NCBI GenBank assembly: GCA_032717465.1
Contig: CM064666.1
Location: 22,110,711-22,174,710, forward strand
Source of the DNA: Coenobita brevimanus
Lineage: Eukaryota > Arthropoda > Malacostraca > Decapoda > Coenobitidae
DNA length: 64,000 nucleotides
Reading direction: 5' to 3'
The notes beneath the pieces were generated by a model that made no database searches, had not been told where the DNA came from, and saw only the letters and a list, made by a program, of their open reading frames with translations. How positions within the stretch are numbered: position 1 is the stretch's first letter; each line of letters begins with the position of its first letter. This document shows, one piece after another, positions 31,929 to 48,560 of this stretch. The position numbers and the translations under genes are program-made.

Positions 31929-32686
31929 AAGGTGCTACCCAAAATTGCCAGCAATTTTAATATTGTAGGAAAATGTTATCTTACCTTCTAGTTCTCGCTG
32001 TCGCCTTCAAAGTAGTCCCCTTGGGCATGTTTTCAGTGGTCCCAGCGTTATTTCCACGGGTCCATGCATCCCTGGAAGGCTTCAGGAGTGATAGTCTTGA
32101 GCACCTCCTGCGATTCTGTCTGGATCTCCTCAATCGAATCAAATCGATGAACTTTCAGTCGTAATTTCTGCTTGGGAAGCAGGAAAAAGTTGCAGGGGGC
32201 AAGGTCAGGTGAATATGGTGGGTGGGGAATGACTACCGTGTTAGTGGAAGCCAGGAACTGCCGGACAACAATTGATGTGTGGGTGCGGGCGTTGTCATGA
32301 TGCAGGACCCAGTCCTTGTTCTTCCAGTGTTCTGGATGTTTGCGGTGGATGTTCTCTCTCAGACGCTGTAAAACTTCACGGTAAAACTTTCCGCTGACAG
32401 CTTTACTGGGTGGGTGGAATTCCTTGTGAACAATACCTTGGATATCAAAGAAAACGATCAACATCGACTTGACAATGCAGTGCCACTGGTGTGACATTGC
32501 AAAACCGCCAAACCACCTACACACCATGTTACAATACTAAGCTTAGCAACATGTCCGCTCACAGACACGGCCGGGGCCACACTGACACACAAGGGGTGCT
32601 GCTGACTCCTTCTAGTGGCAAAAGGCAAAACTGCAAATGGTTGGCTCCCTTTGTTCAAATTACTGGAACTTTTGGGTACCACCTCA

Positions 32687-32689
<3 letters not shown>
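31926..32689 (-). mobile_element. Internally deleted mariner element in (TA)n
   Basis: The ends AAGGTGCTACCCAAAATTGC (31929) and, inverted, GAGGTGGTACCCAAAAGTTC (32686) form a TIR of about 28 bp. The element is about 760 bp, against roughly 1.3 kb for a full mariner; the transposase N-terminal half is deleted. Both sides are (TA)n, so the TA duplication cannot be placed exactly. Confidence 0.88.
32048..32527 (-). pseudogene. Mariner transposase C-terminal half, catalytic Asp lost
   Basis: The frame has KSMLIVFFDIQGIVHKEF, HHDNARTHTS with the second catalytic Asp, and HPPYSPDLAPCNFFLLPKQK. In mariners the residue after PC or PS is the third catalytic Asp (D34D); here it is Asn. The first Asp and the DNA-binding domain are missing. 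A stop cuts the end (GCMDPWK). Inactive by three criteria. Confidence 0.92.

Positions 32690-32782
<93 letters not shown>
32690..32782. repeat. (TA)n(TG)n compound microsatellite
   Basis: TA to 32743 then TG to 32782, right flank of the mariner element. Confidence 0.97.
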
Positions 32783-32784
<2 letters not shown>

Positions 32785-32814
32785 AATGTACATACAAACG
32801 TGCACATATATCAA

Positions 32815-35690
32815 CTCTGTTCAAAATTTCCTCCAGTTGAATTCCCTGATCTGCTGTTTTTGAGAGAGACACAAGTAAGCTCCATCACTGATTTAGCTAG
32901 ATTTAATTTTCCTGGTTATATCTTGATTCAAAATTTCAGACTCAAAGGAGGCGTATGTTGCCTTGCTAAATCAGAAATTGGCCTGGAGGAGATGACTAAA
33001 TTCGATTGTCCTTATTTCGACTAGTCCATATACAAATTAAATTCTTTTGGTAAAATTAAGTATTTCTGTTGTGTCTATTGTTCCTCTAATGCTCCTCCAG
33101 AGCCGAGTTTACTTGACTCTGTCTTCACAAATGTCCTCAGCATTAATACCGCATCAGAAATTACTATTCTGGGTGATTTTAATGTCTATAAGTTTGAATG
33201 GCTCACTTATTCAGCCAGAACTGGAAGTCTGGTCTTGAATGTGAGCTATTTGCAGACTCATTTAATCTCACCCAGTTAGTCAGTCAACCTACCCGTATAC
33301 CAGACAACCCCGATCAAAATCCCCACCTATTGGACTTGTTTCTAACAACCAATTCAGATAATTAAAGTGTCGAAGTGAAGTTCCCCCTCGGATCCTCGGA
33401 TCATTGTCTGATTCAAACCACCAGTTTAACACCTACCACACCCTCCTGCTCTGAACAGGTGGTGGTGACTAAATGGCACTACGACAGGGCAGACTGGAAG
33501 GGACTCAATAATTTTTTCATGGATGTTCCTTGGACCTCCTTTTCCTCCCAAGATGTAAATTCCACATTGGGCCACATACAGGATTTCATAAAAGTCGGCA
33601 TGGAAACATTCATTCCCCATCATACTTACAGAAAAAGATGTAATTCTCCTAAATGGGTTGACAACAATTGTGCGAGACTAGCAGAACATAAAACAATAGC
33701 CTATAACACTTACAAGGACCAAAACCAAAAAAGCCTTTAACTATTATAGAAATATCAGAAACCATGCTAAAATTATTATCAGTCTTTCTAAATCAAACTT
33801 TCTACACGGACAGGCTAACAAACTACTAAACAATCCAAATGATAACAAAATATTCTGGTCAACCCTTAATTCATTCAAAACTAACTTCACTAACACCTCT
33901 TCCATTCCACCTTTACAGTCCCCCAATGGAAATCTAGTAAGTGACACACGTGGAAAAGCCAAACTTCTTGTTGACATTTTTTCAAGAAAGTCAACCCTAA
34001 ATACAGAAAATCACGATATTCCTGTACTGGATTTTGATTCCCCTCAAATACCTCCTTTCATGATTCACACAAGATACGTACAAGCTGTATTATAGAATCT
34101 CTCAGCGGACAAAGCTACTGGTCCAGATGAAATTCTTTCATTAGTACTTAAAAATTGCTCGTTAGTGTTGGCTCCTGTACTGGCAAAATTTTTCCGCTTA
34201 CGCATCCGTACCTCAAGTTTTCCAGCCCATTGGAGAGAAGCAAATATCCATCCTGTTCCTCAAAAGGGGACAACTTTTGATCCATCAAACTATAGACCAA
34301 TTGCAATAACTTTCATTCTCGGTAAAATTTTTGAGACACAATTTAACAAAAACATAGTCAAGCATCTTGAAATTAAAAATTTAATCAATGATCAGCAGTA
34401 TGGATTCAGACGAGAACGTTCAACTGTAGACATTCTTTGCCTTCTTACCCATCAGATTAATAAAACAATAGACCAACACGGTGAAACACACACAATAGCA
34501 CTTGATATATCAAAAGCATTTGACAGAGTATGGCACCGGGTCTTATTGTCTAAGATGTCACACTATGGCCTTGCATTACTGGCCCCTCTAATTTCTTCTT
34601 ACCTTCATAATAGAAAAATACAGGTCATGGTTGATGGAATTTATTCTCAGTTTCATTCCGTAAGTGCTGGCTTACCTCAGGGATCAGTTTTTGCGCCAAC
34701 CCTCTTTCTCATTCATATAACTGACCTCCTATCTGTCACTCGCAACCCAATACACTCTTATGCTGATGACTCGACCCTTCATAGTTCCTTCATATTTAGT
34801 ACCTCCTTTACACAATATGATATTATAAATTCCCAAATAAACACAACAATTTCTCTGAACCAGGACCTTTCTAAAATTAATCAATGGGGACAAACAAATC
34901 TAGCCTCATTTAATGTTCAAAAAACTAAATACATTAATTTCTCCAACAGAAAGAATCCCTCAGACTCTCACATAATTTTAAATGATGTCAATATTCCCGT
35001 ATCCACTGCAATTGATATCCTAGGTGTTTCTCTACAGTAAACCCCAGCCTAAGCTGGACAGCCTATGTGAAATCCCTTGCTAAAAATGCTTCCAAAAAAT
35101 TGGGACGCGTACAGAGTTCGTGAGTTCTTCACTGACGAGCAGATGGCCACAATATACAAAAGTCATGTCCGTTCTCTGATCGAATACTGTTCACCACTGT
35201 GGAGTGGATGTGGAGCGGTTGCATTGAGGTAGTTGGACAAAATTCAAAATAAAGCTTTTAGATTAATTATTAATCCTGCCTTACGCAGGACTTTCCTCCT
35301 TTATCAGTAAGTAGTGACGTTGCTTCTTTAGCATTATTTAATCGATATTTTTACCGTAACTGTTCTTACGAACTGGCTTCAATTGTGCCTCCCCTTCACA
35401 TTTTCTCTCGAAATACTCGGGCAGCTGGGAGAGCCCACGAATTCACACTCTCTCCCCCACAATGCAGAACCTCTGCTTATCAAAATTCATTTATCCCCAG
35501 AACTACTACTCTCGGGAATTCACTTCCTGAGAGTTGTTTCCCATAAATATTTAATCCACTTCAATTCAGATCCAATTGTTATAAATATTTTATAAATGGA
35601 GGATCCCTTTAGGCACATGGACTTATTTTTTTTCTCTTTTTTTTCCTTCCTCCATTCATTGTCTATTAAAAAAAAATAAAACATAATTAT
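32815..35690 (+). mobile_element. Degraded Jockey/I-like LINE
   Basis: A plus-strand LINE, 5'-truncated near 32815 inside the endonuclease and ending in an A-rich tail near 35685. It is related to, but clearly older than, the LINE at 15914-19229. Stops and shifts break it into at least six pieces. The tail abuts a (TA)n tract. Confidence 0.85.
32820..35570 (+). pseudogene. LINE endonuclease/RT remnants
   Basis: Order on the plus strand: LLFLRETQVSS and FRLKGGVCCLA (32850-32970), ITILGDFNVY (33160), LGSSDHCLIQTTS (33380) from the endonuclease; then the linker. RT follows in 34165-35040: [55 protein letters not shown] and SYADDSTLH with catalytic Asp pair. The C-terminal domain is shifted at 35040-35560. 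The 291-codon RT piece is the longest intact part. Confidence 0.88.
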
Positions 35691-35701
35691 GTACACATTT
35701 G

Positions 35702-35703
<2 letters not shown>

Positions 35704-35790
<87 letters not shown>
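35704..35790. repeat. (TA)n left of solo LTR
   Basis: About 86 bp of TA ending exactly at the LTR. Confidence 0.97.
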
Positions 35791-35794
<4 letters not shown>

Positions 35795-36618
35795 ACGGAA
35801 CAGAGAGAGATAATGAAAACTTAAAGTGAGAATACTAAAATCACTACTGTCCAGCAAAGTTCCAGGTTCAAAACAAAAGAGTTAGGTAAAATTACAAGTT
35901 AAAGTTTAATGCTCAAACTAACAACTAAACATTCAGGACTCATAAGATTAATGTAATGGCAAAAAACAGGTTAAATATATGGTTAACTGGAATAGCCTCT
36001 ATTAACACGAAATTAGCAAGTGTAAATTTATCTAAGTCAGCCCTGATAAAATGAGAAAACCGGATAATGCTCAGTTAAAGCAAGATATATTATTACACAT
36101 ACAAAATATTATTAATAATGGCTGACATTAAAAACTCTTCAGGAATCACAAAAAACCTCACCAGGCCCATGAATCAACGCCCCAGGCCACACAGCACAAG
36201 AAAAATGGCAACAACACTCATACCCAAATTATACAACAGCTAGATGGCTGGAGACTTCCTGAGCACTCACAAAAAGAATAATACACTATACAGGGGAGGA
36301 CAGAGATGTGAACAAAATGAGGAGTAGATCTAAGTGGCCCTAATGCAGAGACTGAGCTCATTATATACGGGCAGGCAGAGCTTGATTCAACTTGCAAGAA
36401 GGACGCGCAAACGAAGGCACAGAGGACGAAGAGTTGACACTCCTGCTCTGAACAACAGAAAGAACGACTTACTCTACTATAAGGGGGAGAAGGGGGGAGT
36501 GAGGTAGAACACGTAAGCCTGGTCACTATGGAAGCCACGAGGCGAATCGTGATCAAACATGCAGCATACTGTACGTTAGAATTATACAAAGGATGATGAA
36601 ATCATAGGCTATGTAACA
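35791..36618 (-). mobile_element. Solo LTR, Gmr1-like family
   Basis: 828 bp from TGTTACGGAACAGAGAG to ATGTAACA, aligning end to end with the LTRs at 11180 and 20002. It carries a few small insertions (for example near 36500-36545). No internal sequence is attached, so it is a solo LTR left by LTR-LTR recombination. (TA)n borders both sides. Confidence 0.93.
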
Positions 36619-36688
<70 letters not shown>

Positions 36689-36892
36689 CCTACCTGTGTA
36701 TTTATGAATTATTGTAGTGTTTGGTATTATGTAAACATAAGACTAGTTTATATACGAAAGTTAATTACCCCATGCCTGGTAAAAAAAAAAAAAAAAAAAA
36801 AAAACATTCACCACATATCTGAGTGTATAAGCATGCCATACCCTGTATCCTTGTACTTCAGTCATCTATGTCAATGTACTCATGTGCTCATT

Positions 36893-36958
<66 letters not shown>

Positions 36959-36984
36959 CCCCCCTGTGGCGGGGGGGACACAAT
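36619..36984. repeat. (TA)n(TG)n, dispersed repeat and (TA)n
   Basis: (TA)n(TG)n at 36619-36686; a segment at 36755-36885 that matches 24496-24645 inverted and includes a poly(A) run (36781-36804); (TA)n at 36894-36951. Up to 36984 a C/G-rich piece (cccccctgtggcggggggg) may be the extreme 5' end of the following LINE. Confidence 0.85.
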
Positions 36985-39900
36985 CTGGCCGCATTATGGG
37001 GTAATGCTACTACTCTGCGGCCAGATTCTGTTAGGAAGAATACTGCCACCGTATTCCCTGCGTGTCGTAAAAGGCGACTAAAAGGGGGGAGGTGAGGAGA
37101 CTAGGGACCCCCTCCTCTGTTTTTTAGTTCCTAAAAAGAGACAGGCCAGAGAAAGGCATGGGGGATTGAGTTATCCCCGTACCCTGAAGATTGCGTCTAT
37201 GAATGTGCGTGGATGTAGTACGATTGAGGCTAAAAGGGAGGAGATTGGGAGAATGTTTGTGAGAAGAAATTTGGATGTGATAGCTTTGAGTGAAACGAAG
37301 ATGAAAGGGAAGGGTGAGTCTATGTTTGGAAGTGTGACTGGAAGATTGTCACGTGTTGAAAGAGAAGAGGAAGAGAAGGTGTGGCCTTGTTAGTGAGTCC
37401 GGAAGTACAGCAGTGTGTGACTGAATGGAAGATGTTATCGAGACTGATGTGAGTGGAAGCGAAATTTAAACGTGAGTTGTGAGTGTTTGAGTGCATATGG
37501 GCCTCGTAATGAAAAGGATGAAGAAGAGAGGGAGTCTTTCTGAAATTATATTGATGAGTGTCTGCAGAGTTTTGGAGCGAATGTGCATGTCGTAATGATG
37601 GGAGATCTGAATGCTAGAGTAGGAAATGTAGCAGTTGGTATACATGGTGTGCCCGGAAGAAATGAAAATGGGGAACGAATGATAGCGATGTGCATTAAGC
37701 GAGAGATGGTGATTGGAAATACCTTGTTTGGGAAGAAAGATATTCATAAGTATACATGGATGAGACAGGAGGGTGGAATGGTTGTTGATAGAGCATTAAT
37801 GGACTATCTGATTGTGGTCAGGAATGTAATAGGAAGATTGTTGGATGTGAGAGTTCTGAGAGGGGAGGGTGGAAGTATGTCTGACTACTACCTGGTGAAG
37901 GGAAAGTTAAGAGTAGGTAAGAGATGGGTAAGAGCTACGAGAGTTAGGTGTGGCAGGGAGGTTTTGAAAGTGAGTGAGTTGGATAAAAGAGGGAAAATGA
38001 TAGAGTATCAGGAGAAATTAAAGGGTGAGTGGAACGCAGTGAAAGATCAGGAAAATGGCAATGTGGAGGAGGAATGGCAGTTGTTTAAGAGTGCTGTGGT
38101 GGGGCATGCGGAAGAGGTGTGTGGTGTGAGACGAGTGGATGGTGGTGTAATAAAAGGAAGTGAATGGTGGTGCTAAGAAGTAAGTATGGCTGTGGCTCAA
38201 AAGAGACGTGCATATGAAGTGTGGCTGCAGAGGAAGGATGAGGTGTCATGTGAGAGGTATAAGGAAAAGAGGAATAGGGCAAGAAGAGCTGTGCGTGATG
38301 CTAAAGTGGCAGTAGATGTGAGGTGGGGTAGGCGGTTGACTGAGAATTTTCAACAGAATAAGAAAATGTTTTGGAAGGATGTGAAAAGATGCAAAAGGGA
38401 GTCTGGGAAGGAAGAGCGAGTAAAAGCAGAGGATGGAAGGATGTTACTTGAGATGGATGCAGTAAAGAAGAGATGGGCAGAGTATTCTTAAAGACTGTTA
38501 AATGTAGAGGAGGAAAGAGAGGCTGAGATTGTGGAGGATGGAACGGTGCAAGGAATAAGTGTGTTGGGAGAGTTGAATGATTCTTTGATCATGAAGGAGG
38601 AAGTGCAGGAGGCAGTAAAGGAGATGAAAACAGGGAAAGCTGCAGGTATGGATGGGTGTGCTGTGGAATGCCTGAAAGGTGGTGAAGCGACTATTATTGA
38701 CTGGTTTGTAAGATTGTTGGAAAGTGTGCTTTGTGAAAGGTATGGTGGTCCCATTGTATAAAGGTAAGGGTGATAAGTATGAATGTATTAGCTTTAGGGG
38801 TATAAGTCTGTTGAGTGTTGTAGGTACGGTGTATGGCAGAATGTTAATTAATAGAGTTATAGAGGGTACAGAGAAAGTGATTGTTGATGAGCAGTGTGGC
38901 TTTAGGAGAGGAAAGAGATACGTGGATCAGGTATTTGCTGTGAGACAGGTGTGTGAAAAGTACTTAGAGAAAGGTAAGGATGTGTTTTGGGCGTTCATGG
39001 ATTTAAACAAAGCGTATGATAGATTTGATAGGGAGGCTTTGTGGACTGTTTTAAGACTGTATGGACTTGATGGTAGGTTGTTACAAGAAGTGAAAAGGGT
39101 TTATGTATGTAGCAGAGCGTGTGTAAGAGTGGGAAATACTGTGAGTGATTGGTTTCCCGTGAGAATGGGGCTGCGGCAGGGATGTGTAATGTTGCCTTGG
39201 TTGTTTAATATTTATGTGTATGGTGTTGTAAGGGAGGTGAATGCAAGAGTGTTAGGTGGAGGTCTGAGTCTGGTGAATGTTGATGGTAGAGAGTGGAATC
39301 TGAAGCAGCTGCTGTTTGCAGATGATACTGCACTGGTGACTGATTCAGAGGAGAGATTGAGACAGTTGGTAGAGGAGTTTGGAAGGGTGTGTGAAAGGAG
39401 GAAATTGAAAGTGAATGAGAATATGGGTAAAGTGATGAAGTGTGCAAGGTTGGTAGATGGTAGGGGGATGAATATAGTTTTGAATGGTGAGTTGCTTGAG
39501 GAGGTAGAGTGTTTTAAGTATTTAGGGTCACATGTTGCTGTGGATGGAAGAATAGATGCAGAAGTGAAGTTTAGAATGAATGAAGTAGGAAAGGTGCTGG
39601 GAGGAATGAAAAAAGTGTTTTGATGTCGTTCGCTTACAATGGATGTAAAGAGAAGGCTGTATGAGGGTGTTGTGGTACTGACTGCGTTATATGGGGCTGG
39701 AACATGGAATATGGGTGTAGCCGAGAAAAAAAGTTTGAATGCAATGGAGATGAGGTGTCTGAGGAGTATGTGTGGAGTGACGCGTATGGATGAAGTGAGA
39801 AATGATGAAGTGCGAAGGAGAACTGGAGTTGTTCGGGAGATTGCTGATCGAGTTGAGAAGAGGGTGTTGCGATGGTTTGGGCATATGGAGAGAATGGATA

Positions 39901-40390
39901 GTGAGCGATTGGAGAAAAAGATAACTAGACCTGATGTGAGAGGTGTAAGGCTGAGAGGAAGACCACGAATAGGATGGATGAACAGTGTGAAGAGAGCGTT
40001 GGATGCGAGAGGGATGTCTGTTGAGCAAGGAAGAGTGGGTGCACGTGATAGAAATGAATGGAGAGAAATTGTGAATGAATAAATGATGACGCAGCCCTGA
40101 GGAGATATTCTCCCGCATTTGTCTGATCAGCTGATCAGGTCAAGTGCGGGTAAGGGGATGGGTCTGTTATGATGTGGCGGGGGTAAACCAGCTCTGTTGT
40201 CGGGCCTTGCTGTGGATGTCACTGATTGCATTGTGCAGTTGACCCTGGTGCAGTGTGGTGCAGTGAGGAGCTCCCTTCTACACTTTGGGGATAAGATGTG
40301 AATGAATGTGTTTGAGTGGATGAGTAAATGGGGAATGTGTCGTCCTGTTTCGGCTACCTCCCTTTCCATGGGGATAGTAGACTAGGTATA
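36985..40390 (+). mobile_element. RTE-like LINE, copy A (full length, decayed)
   Basis: Starts with a 5' hairpin (CTGGCCGCA...TGCGGCCAG, 36985-37024), has a 5' UTR of about 190 bp, one endonuclease-RT ORF, and a 3' UTR with the CCCGCA...TGCGGG hairpin (40112-40150). It ends CTAGGTATA at 40390, two bases before copy B begins. Length about 3.4 kb. Confidence 0.92.
37190..40082 (+). pseudogene. RTE-like endonuclease-RT ORF, copy A, broken
   Basis: Pieces in changing frames: endonuclease N-terminus with ALSETKMKGKGES (37190-37393); MGDLNARVGN and RGEGGSMSDYYLV (37583-38176), where the catalytic SDH is SDY; linker (38186-38491); RT 38531-39623 with DLNKAYDRFDREALW, LRQGCVMLPWLFNIY and LLFADDTALVTD; C-terminus 39639-40082 with CGVTRMDEVRNDEVRRRTG and WFGHMERM. 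At least five stops or shifts. Copy B shows what the same frame looks like when nearly intact. Confidence 0.93.
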
Positions 40391-40392
40391 TA

Positions 40393-43972
<3,580 letters not shown>

Positions 43973-44079
43973 AAGATGCTGTACATCACAACGTTGATAC
44001 TACTTTTCCTGACAAGACTAAGGTTCCCAAGAGGAAGATCTATTGAGGATATTTTATTAAGATGATATGGCCAACCCAC

Positions 44080-45746
<1,667 letters not shown>

Positions 45747-46235
45747 TGTAACATAGCCTATGATTTCATCATCCTTTGTGTAATTTTAACACACAGTATG
45801 CTGCATGTTTGATCACGAGCGTGTTCTGCCTCAGTCCCCCCTTCAACCGTCATAGTAGATTAAGTCGTCCTTTCTGTTGTTCAGAGCAGGATTGTCAGCT
45901 CTTTTTCCCCTATGGCTTCATTTGCGCGTCTTTCTTACAAGATGTATCAAGCTCTGCTGGCCCCCAGTGTATTTTCATTTTGTCAGGGCTGACTTAGATA
46001 TATTTACTCTTGCTAATTTCGTGTTAATAGAGGCTATTGCAGTTAACCATATATTTAACCTGTTTTTTGGCATTACATTATCCTTATGAGTCCTGAATGT
46101 TTTGTTGTTAGTTTGAGCATTAAACTTTAACTTGTAATTTTACCTAACTCTTTTATTTTGAACCTGGACCTTTCCGGGACAGTAGTGATTATTAGTATTC
46201 TCACTTAAAGTGTACAATATCTTTCTCTGTTCCGT

Positions 46236-46239
<4 letters not shown>
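45747..46239 (+). mobile_element. Solo LTR with internal deletion, Gmr1-like family
   Basis: 493 bp from TGTAACATAGCC to TCCGTAACA. Compared with the LTR at 46308-47099, about 300 bp are missing between GCCCC (near 45963) and CAGTGTATTTTC; short C runs at both edges suggest a microhomology deletion. Bounded by (TA)n on both sides. Confidence 0.9.

Positions 46240-46242
<3 letters not shown>

Positions 46243-46307
<65 letters not shown>
46243..46307. repeat. (TA)n between two LTRs
   Basis: About 65 bp of TA separating the deleted solo LTR from Gmr1-like copy 2. Confidence 0.97.
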
Positions 46308-46311
<4 letters not shown>

Positions 46312-47099
46312 ACATAGCCTATGATTTCATCATCCTTTGTGTAATTCTAACGTACAGTATGCTGCATGTTTGATCACGAGCGTGTTCTACCTCACTCCCC
46401 CCGTCCTCCCATATAGTAGAGTAAGTCGTTCTTTCTGTTGTTTAGAGCAGGAGTGTCAACTCTTTGTCCATTATGGCTTCATTTGCGCGTCCTTCTTACA
46501 AGTTGTATCAAGCTCTGCCGGCCCCTATATAATGAGCTCAGTCTCTGCATTAATTGCCACTTAGATCTACTCCTCATTTTGTTCACATCTGTCCTTCCCT
46601 GTACAGTTGTTATTATTGTGAGTGCTCAGGAAGTCTCCAACCATCTAGCAGCTGTGTAATTTGAGTATAACTGTTATTGCATTTTTTCTTGTACTGTGTA
46701 GCGTAAGGTGTTAATTCTTAGGCCTAGTGAGGTTTTTTGTAATTAATGTAAAGTTTTTTGGCAGTCATTATTAATAATATTTTTTATCTGTAATAATATA
46801 TCTTGCATTCACTGAGTATTACCCAGTGTATTCACATTTCATCAGGGCTGACTTAGATAAATTTACTCTTGCTAATTTCGTGTTAAAAGAGGCTATTGCA
46901 GTTAACCATATATTTAACCTGTTTCATTGCCATTACATTAATCTTATGAGTCCTGAATGTTTTGTTGTTAGTTTGAGCATTAAATTTTAACTTGTAATTT
47001 TACCTAACTCTTTTGTTTTGAACCTGGAACTTTACGGGACAGTAGTGATTTTTAGCATTCTCACTTAAAGTGTACATTATCTTTCTCTGTTCCGTAACA
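46308..47099 (+). repeat. 5' LTR of Gmr1-like copy 2
   Basis: 792 bp, TGTTACATAGCC to TCCGTAACA. Differs from its partner by a small indel near 46410 and by scattered substitutions. Confidence 0.94.
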
Positions 47100-47103
47100 T
47101 AAA

Positions 47104-47114
47104 TTTGGCGACCT
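47104..47114 (+). other. Primer-binding site (TGGCGACCTC)
   Basis: TGGCGACCTC follows the LTR end after six bases, as in copy 1 and the Gypsy LTR at 9965. Confidence 0.7.
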
Positions 47115-47180
47115 CTTATCAGGATATTCAGGATATTATCATAAGGATATTGCTTGATATTTTGTGACTGTGATTTATTC

Positions 47181-48560
47181 ATGATGTCAACTATTACTAC
47201 ACTTGATGAAGCCAAAGATTTTTTGTCAAATGTGCAAACAGTGTGTGACGTAGAAAACAGAACAAAGAATGTACTTAAGCTTGTTGCTCAACAATTGGGA
47301 ATTGTTGTTCGCTCTCATCATTTTAAAGATCAAATTGTCGACATGATTAATGAAAGCTTGTTTAATGTAACTCCTCCAAATGAGCAAACGCAGATTGAAT
47401 TAGCTTAGTTACAGCTAGCCCTGCAGGAGGCTCGTGTTAAGGAGGCTGAATTTCAGGCAAATGCTAAGGAGGAAGAGTTTCAGGCTCGTGTTAAGGAGGC
47501 TGAGTTTCAGGCACAAGTTGAACTTGCTAGGATTCAGGCAGACCATAAGTATCCCATGAAACAAAGTGGAACTGGATCATCTAGCTCTAATGATTTTGAT
47601 GTGGCTAAAAATGTTAAACTTGTCCCTCCATTTAATGAATCTGATTTAACTAAGTATTTTCAGTTGTTTGAGAGGGTAGCTCCAGGTTTTAATTGGCCCA
47701 AAGAGTATTGGCCAGTACCCCTTCAAACTGTTCTCACCGGTAAAGCTCAAGTAACTTATGCATCTTTGCCTCAGGATCAATCTGATAATTATGATGTAGT
47801 TAAGAGCTTGATTCTCAAGGCCTATGAGCTTGTTCCTGAAGCCTATAGAGTAAAATTTAGGACAACTTATAAACAAGATAAGCAATCCCATGTTGAGTAT
47901 GCAAAAATCAAAGAAGATCTGTTAGAGCATTAGTTAAATTCTAAGAATGTGGATTCTGATTTCGGTAAATTTAAGTAGATGATTTTGCTGCAGGACTTCA
48001 AAAGGTGTGTTAATAAAGATGTAAGCCTATATCTTGATGAGAAAAGAATAGATAATTTGTCTGATGCTGCAGTTTTAGCTGATGAATATGTTCTCACTCA
48101 CAAGAGATATTCTAAAGAAAAAGGGAAAGCTGAGAGTAAGTACGTTGCCTCTACTCAGAGTACAGGTAACAGGAAAGAGAATAAAGATGTTTCTCAGGAA
48201 GTAAATACCAGTTCCACCTCTAGATTTCAGAAAAGTAAATGTACTTATTGTAGTAAGCTTGGTCATACTACGGAGAAATGTTTCAGGAGACAGCGTGATG
48301 TGAACAAAATGGAGTCTTTAAATATTCAGTCAATTGGTCTAGTGTCCACCCTTGAGAGTTCCCAGAATTCTTTAACCGAGTTACCTGAACCTGCTTTGAG
48401 GGGTAAATTAAATTCTCATGATGAAGCTCCTCTTTTGAGCAGTAACGTGGGTGACACTCTCAAGAGTTCATGTGCTAATTTCCTGTCTGATGGGTTTGTC
48501 AGTCCTCTGGACAATATTGACAGGAAATCAGTTAAAATATATCGTGATACAGGTGCTTGC
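47181..48560 (+). pseudogene. Gag with zinc knuckle and protease start (copy 2)
   Basis: Starts at the tandem ATGs 47181/47184 (MMSTITTLDEAKDFL). The coiled coil is broken by a TAG at 47406; the capsid-like part is 47556-47933; a TAG and a second stop occur near 47931 and 47976. Gag then continues with DVSLYLDEKRIDNL, the CCHC knuckle (CTYCSKLGHTTEKC near 48240) and the protease DTGA near 48546. All pieces share one frame. The coiled coil has internal repeats of the AKEAEFQAR type. Confidence 0.88.

Noticed and set aside
45747..47099. A single Gmr1-like element running from the first LTR at 45747
   Set aside because: No internal sequence lies between the two LTRs, only (TA)n; the first is a separate solo LTR.
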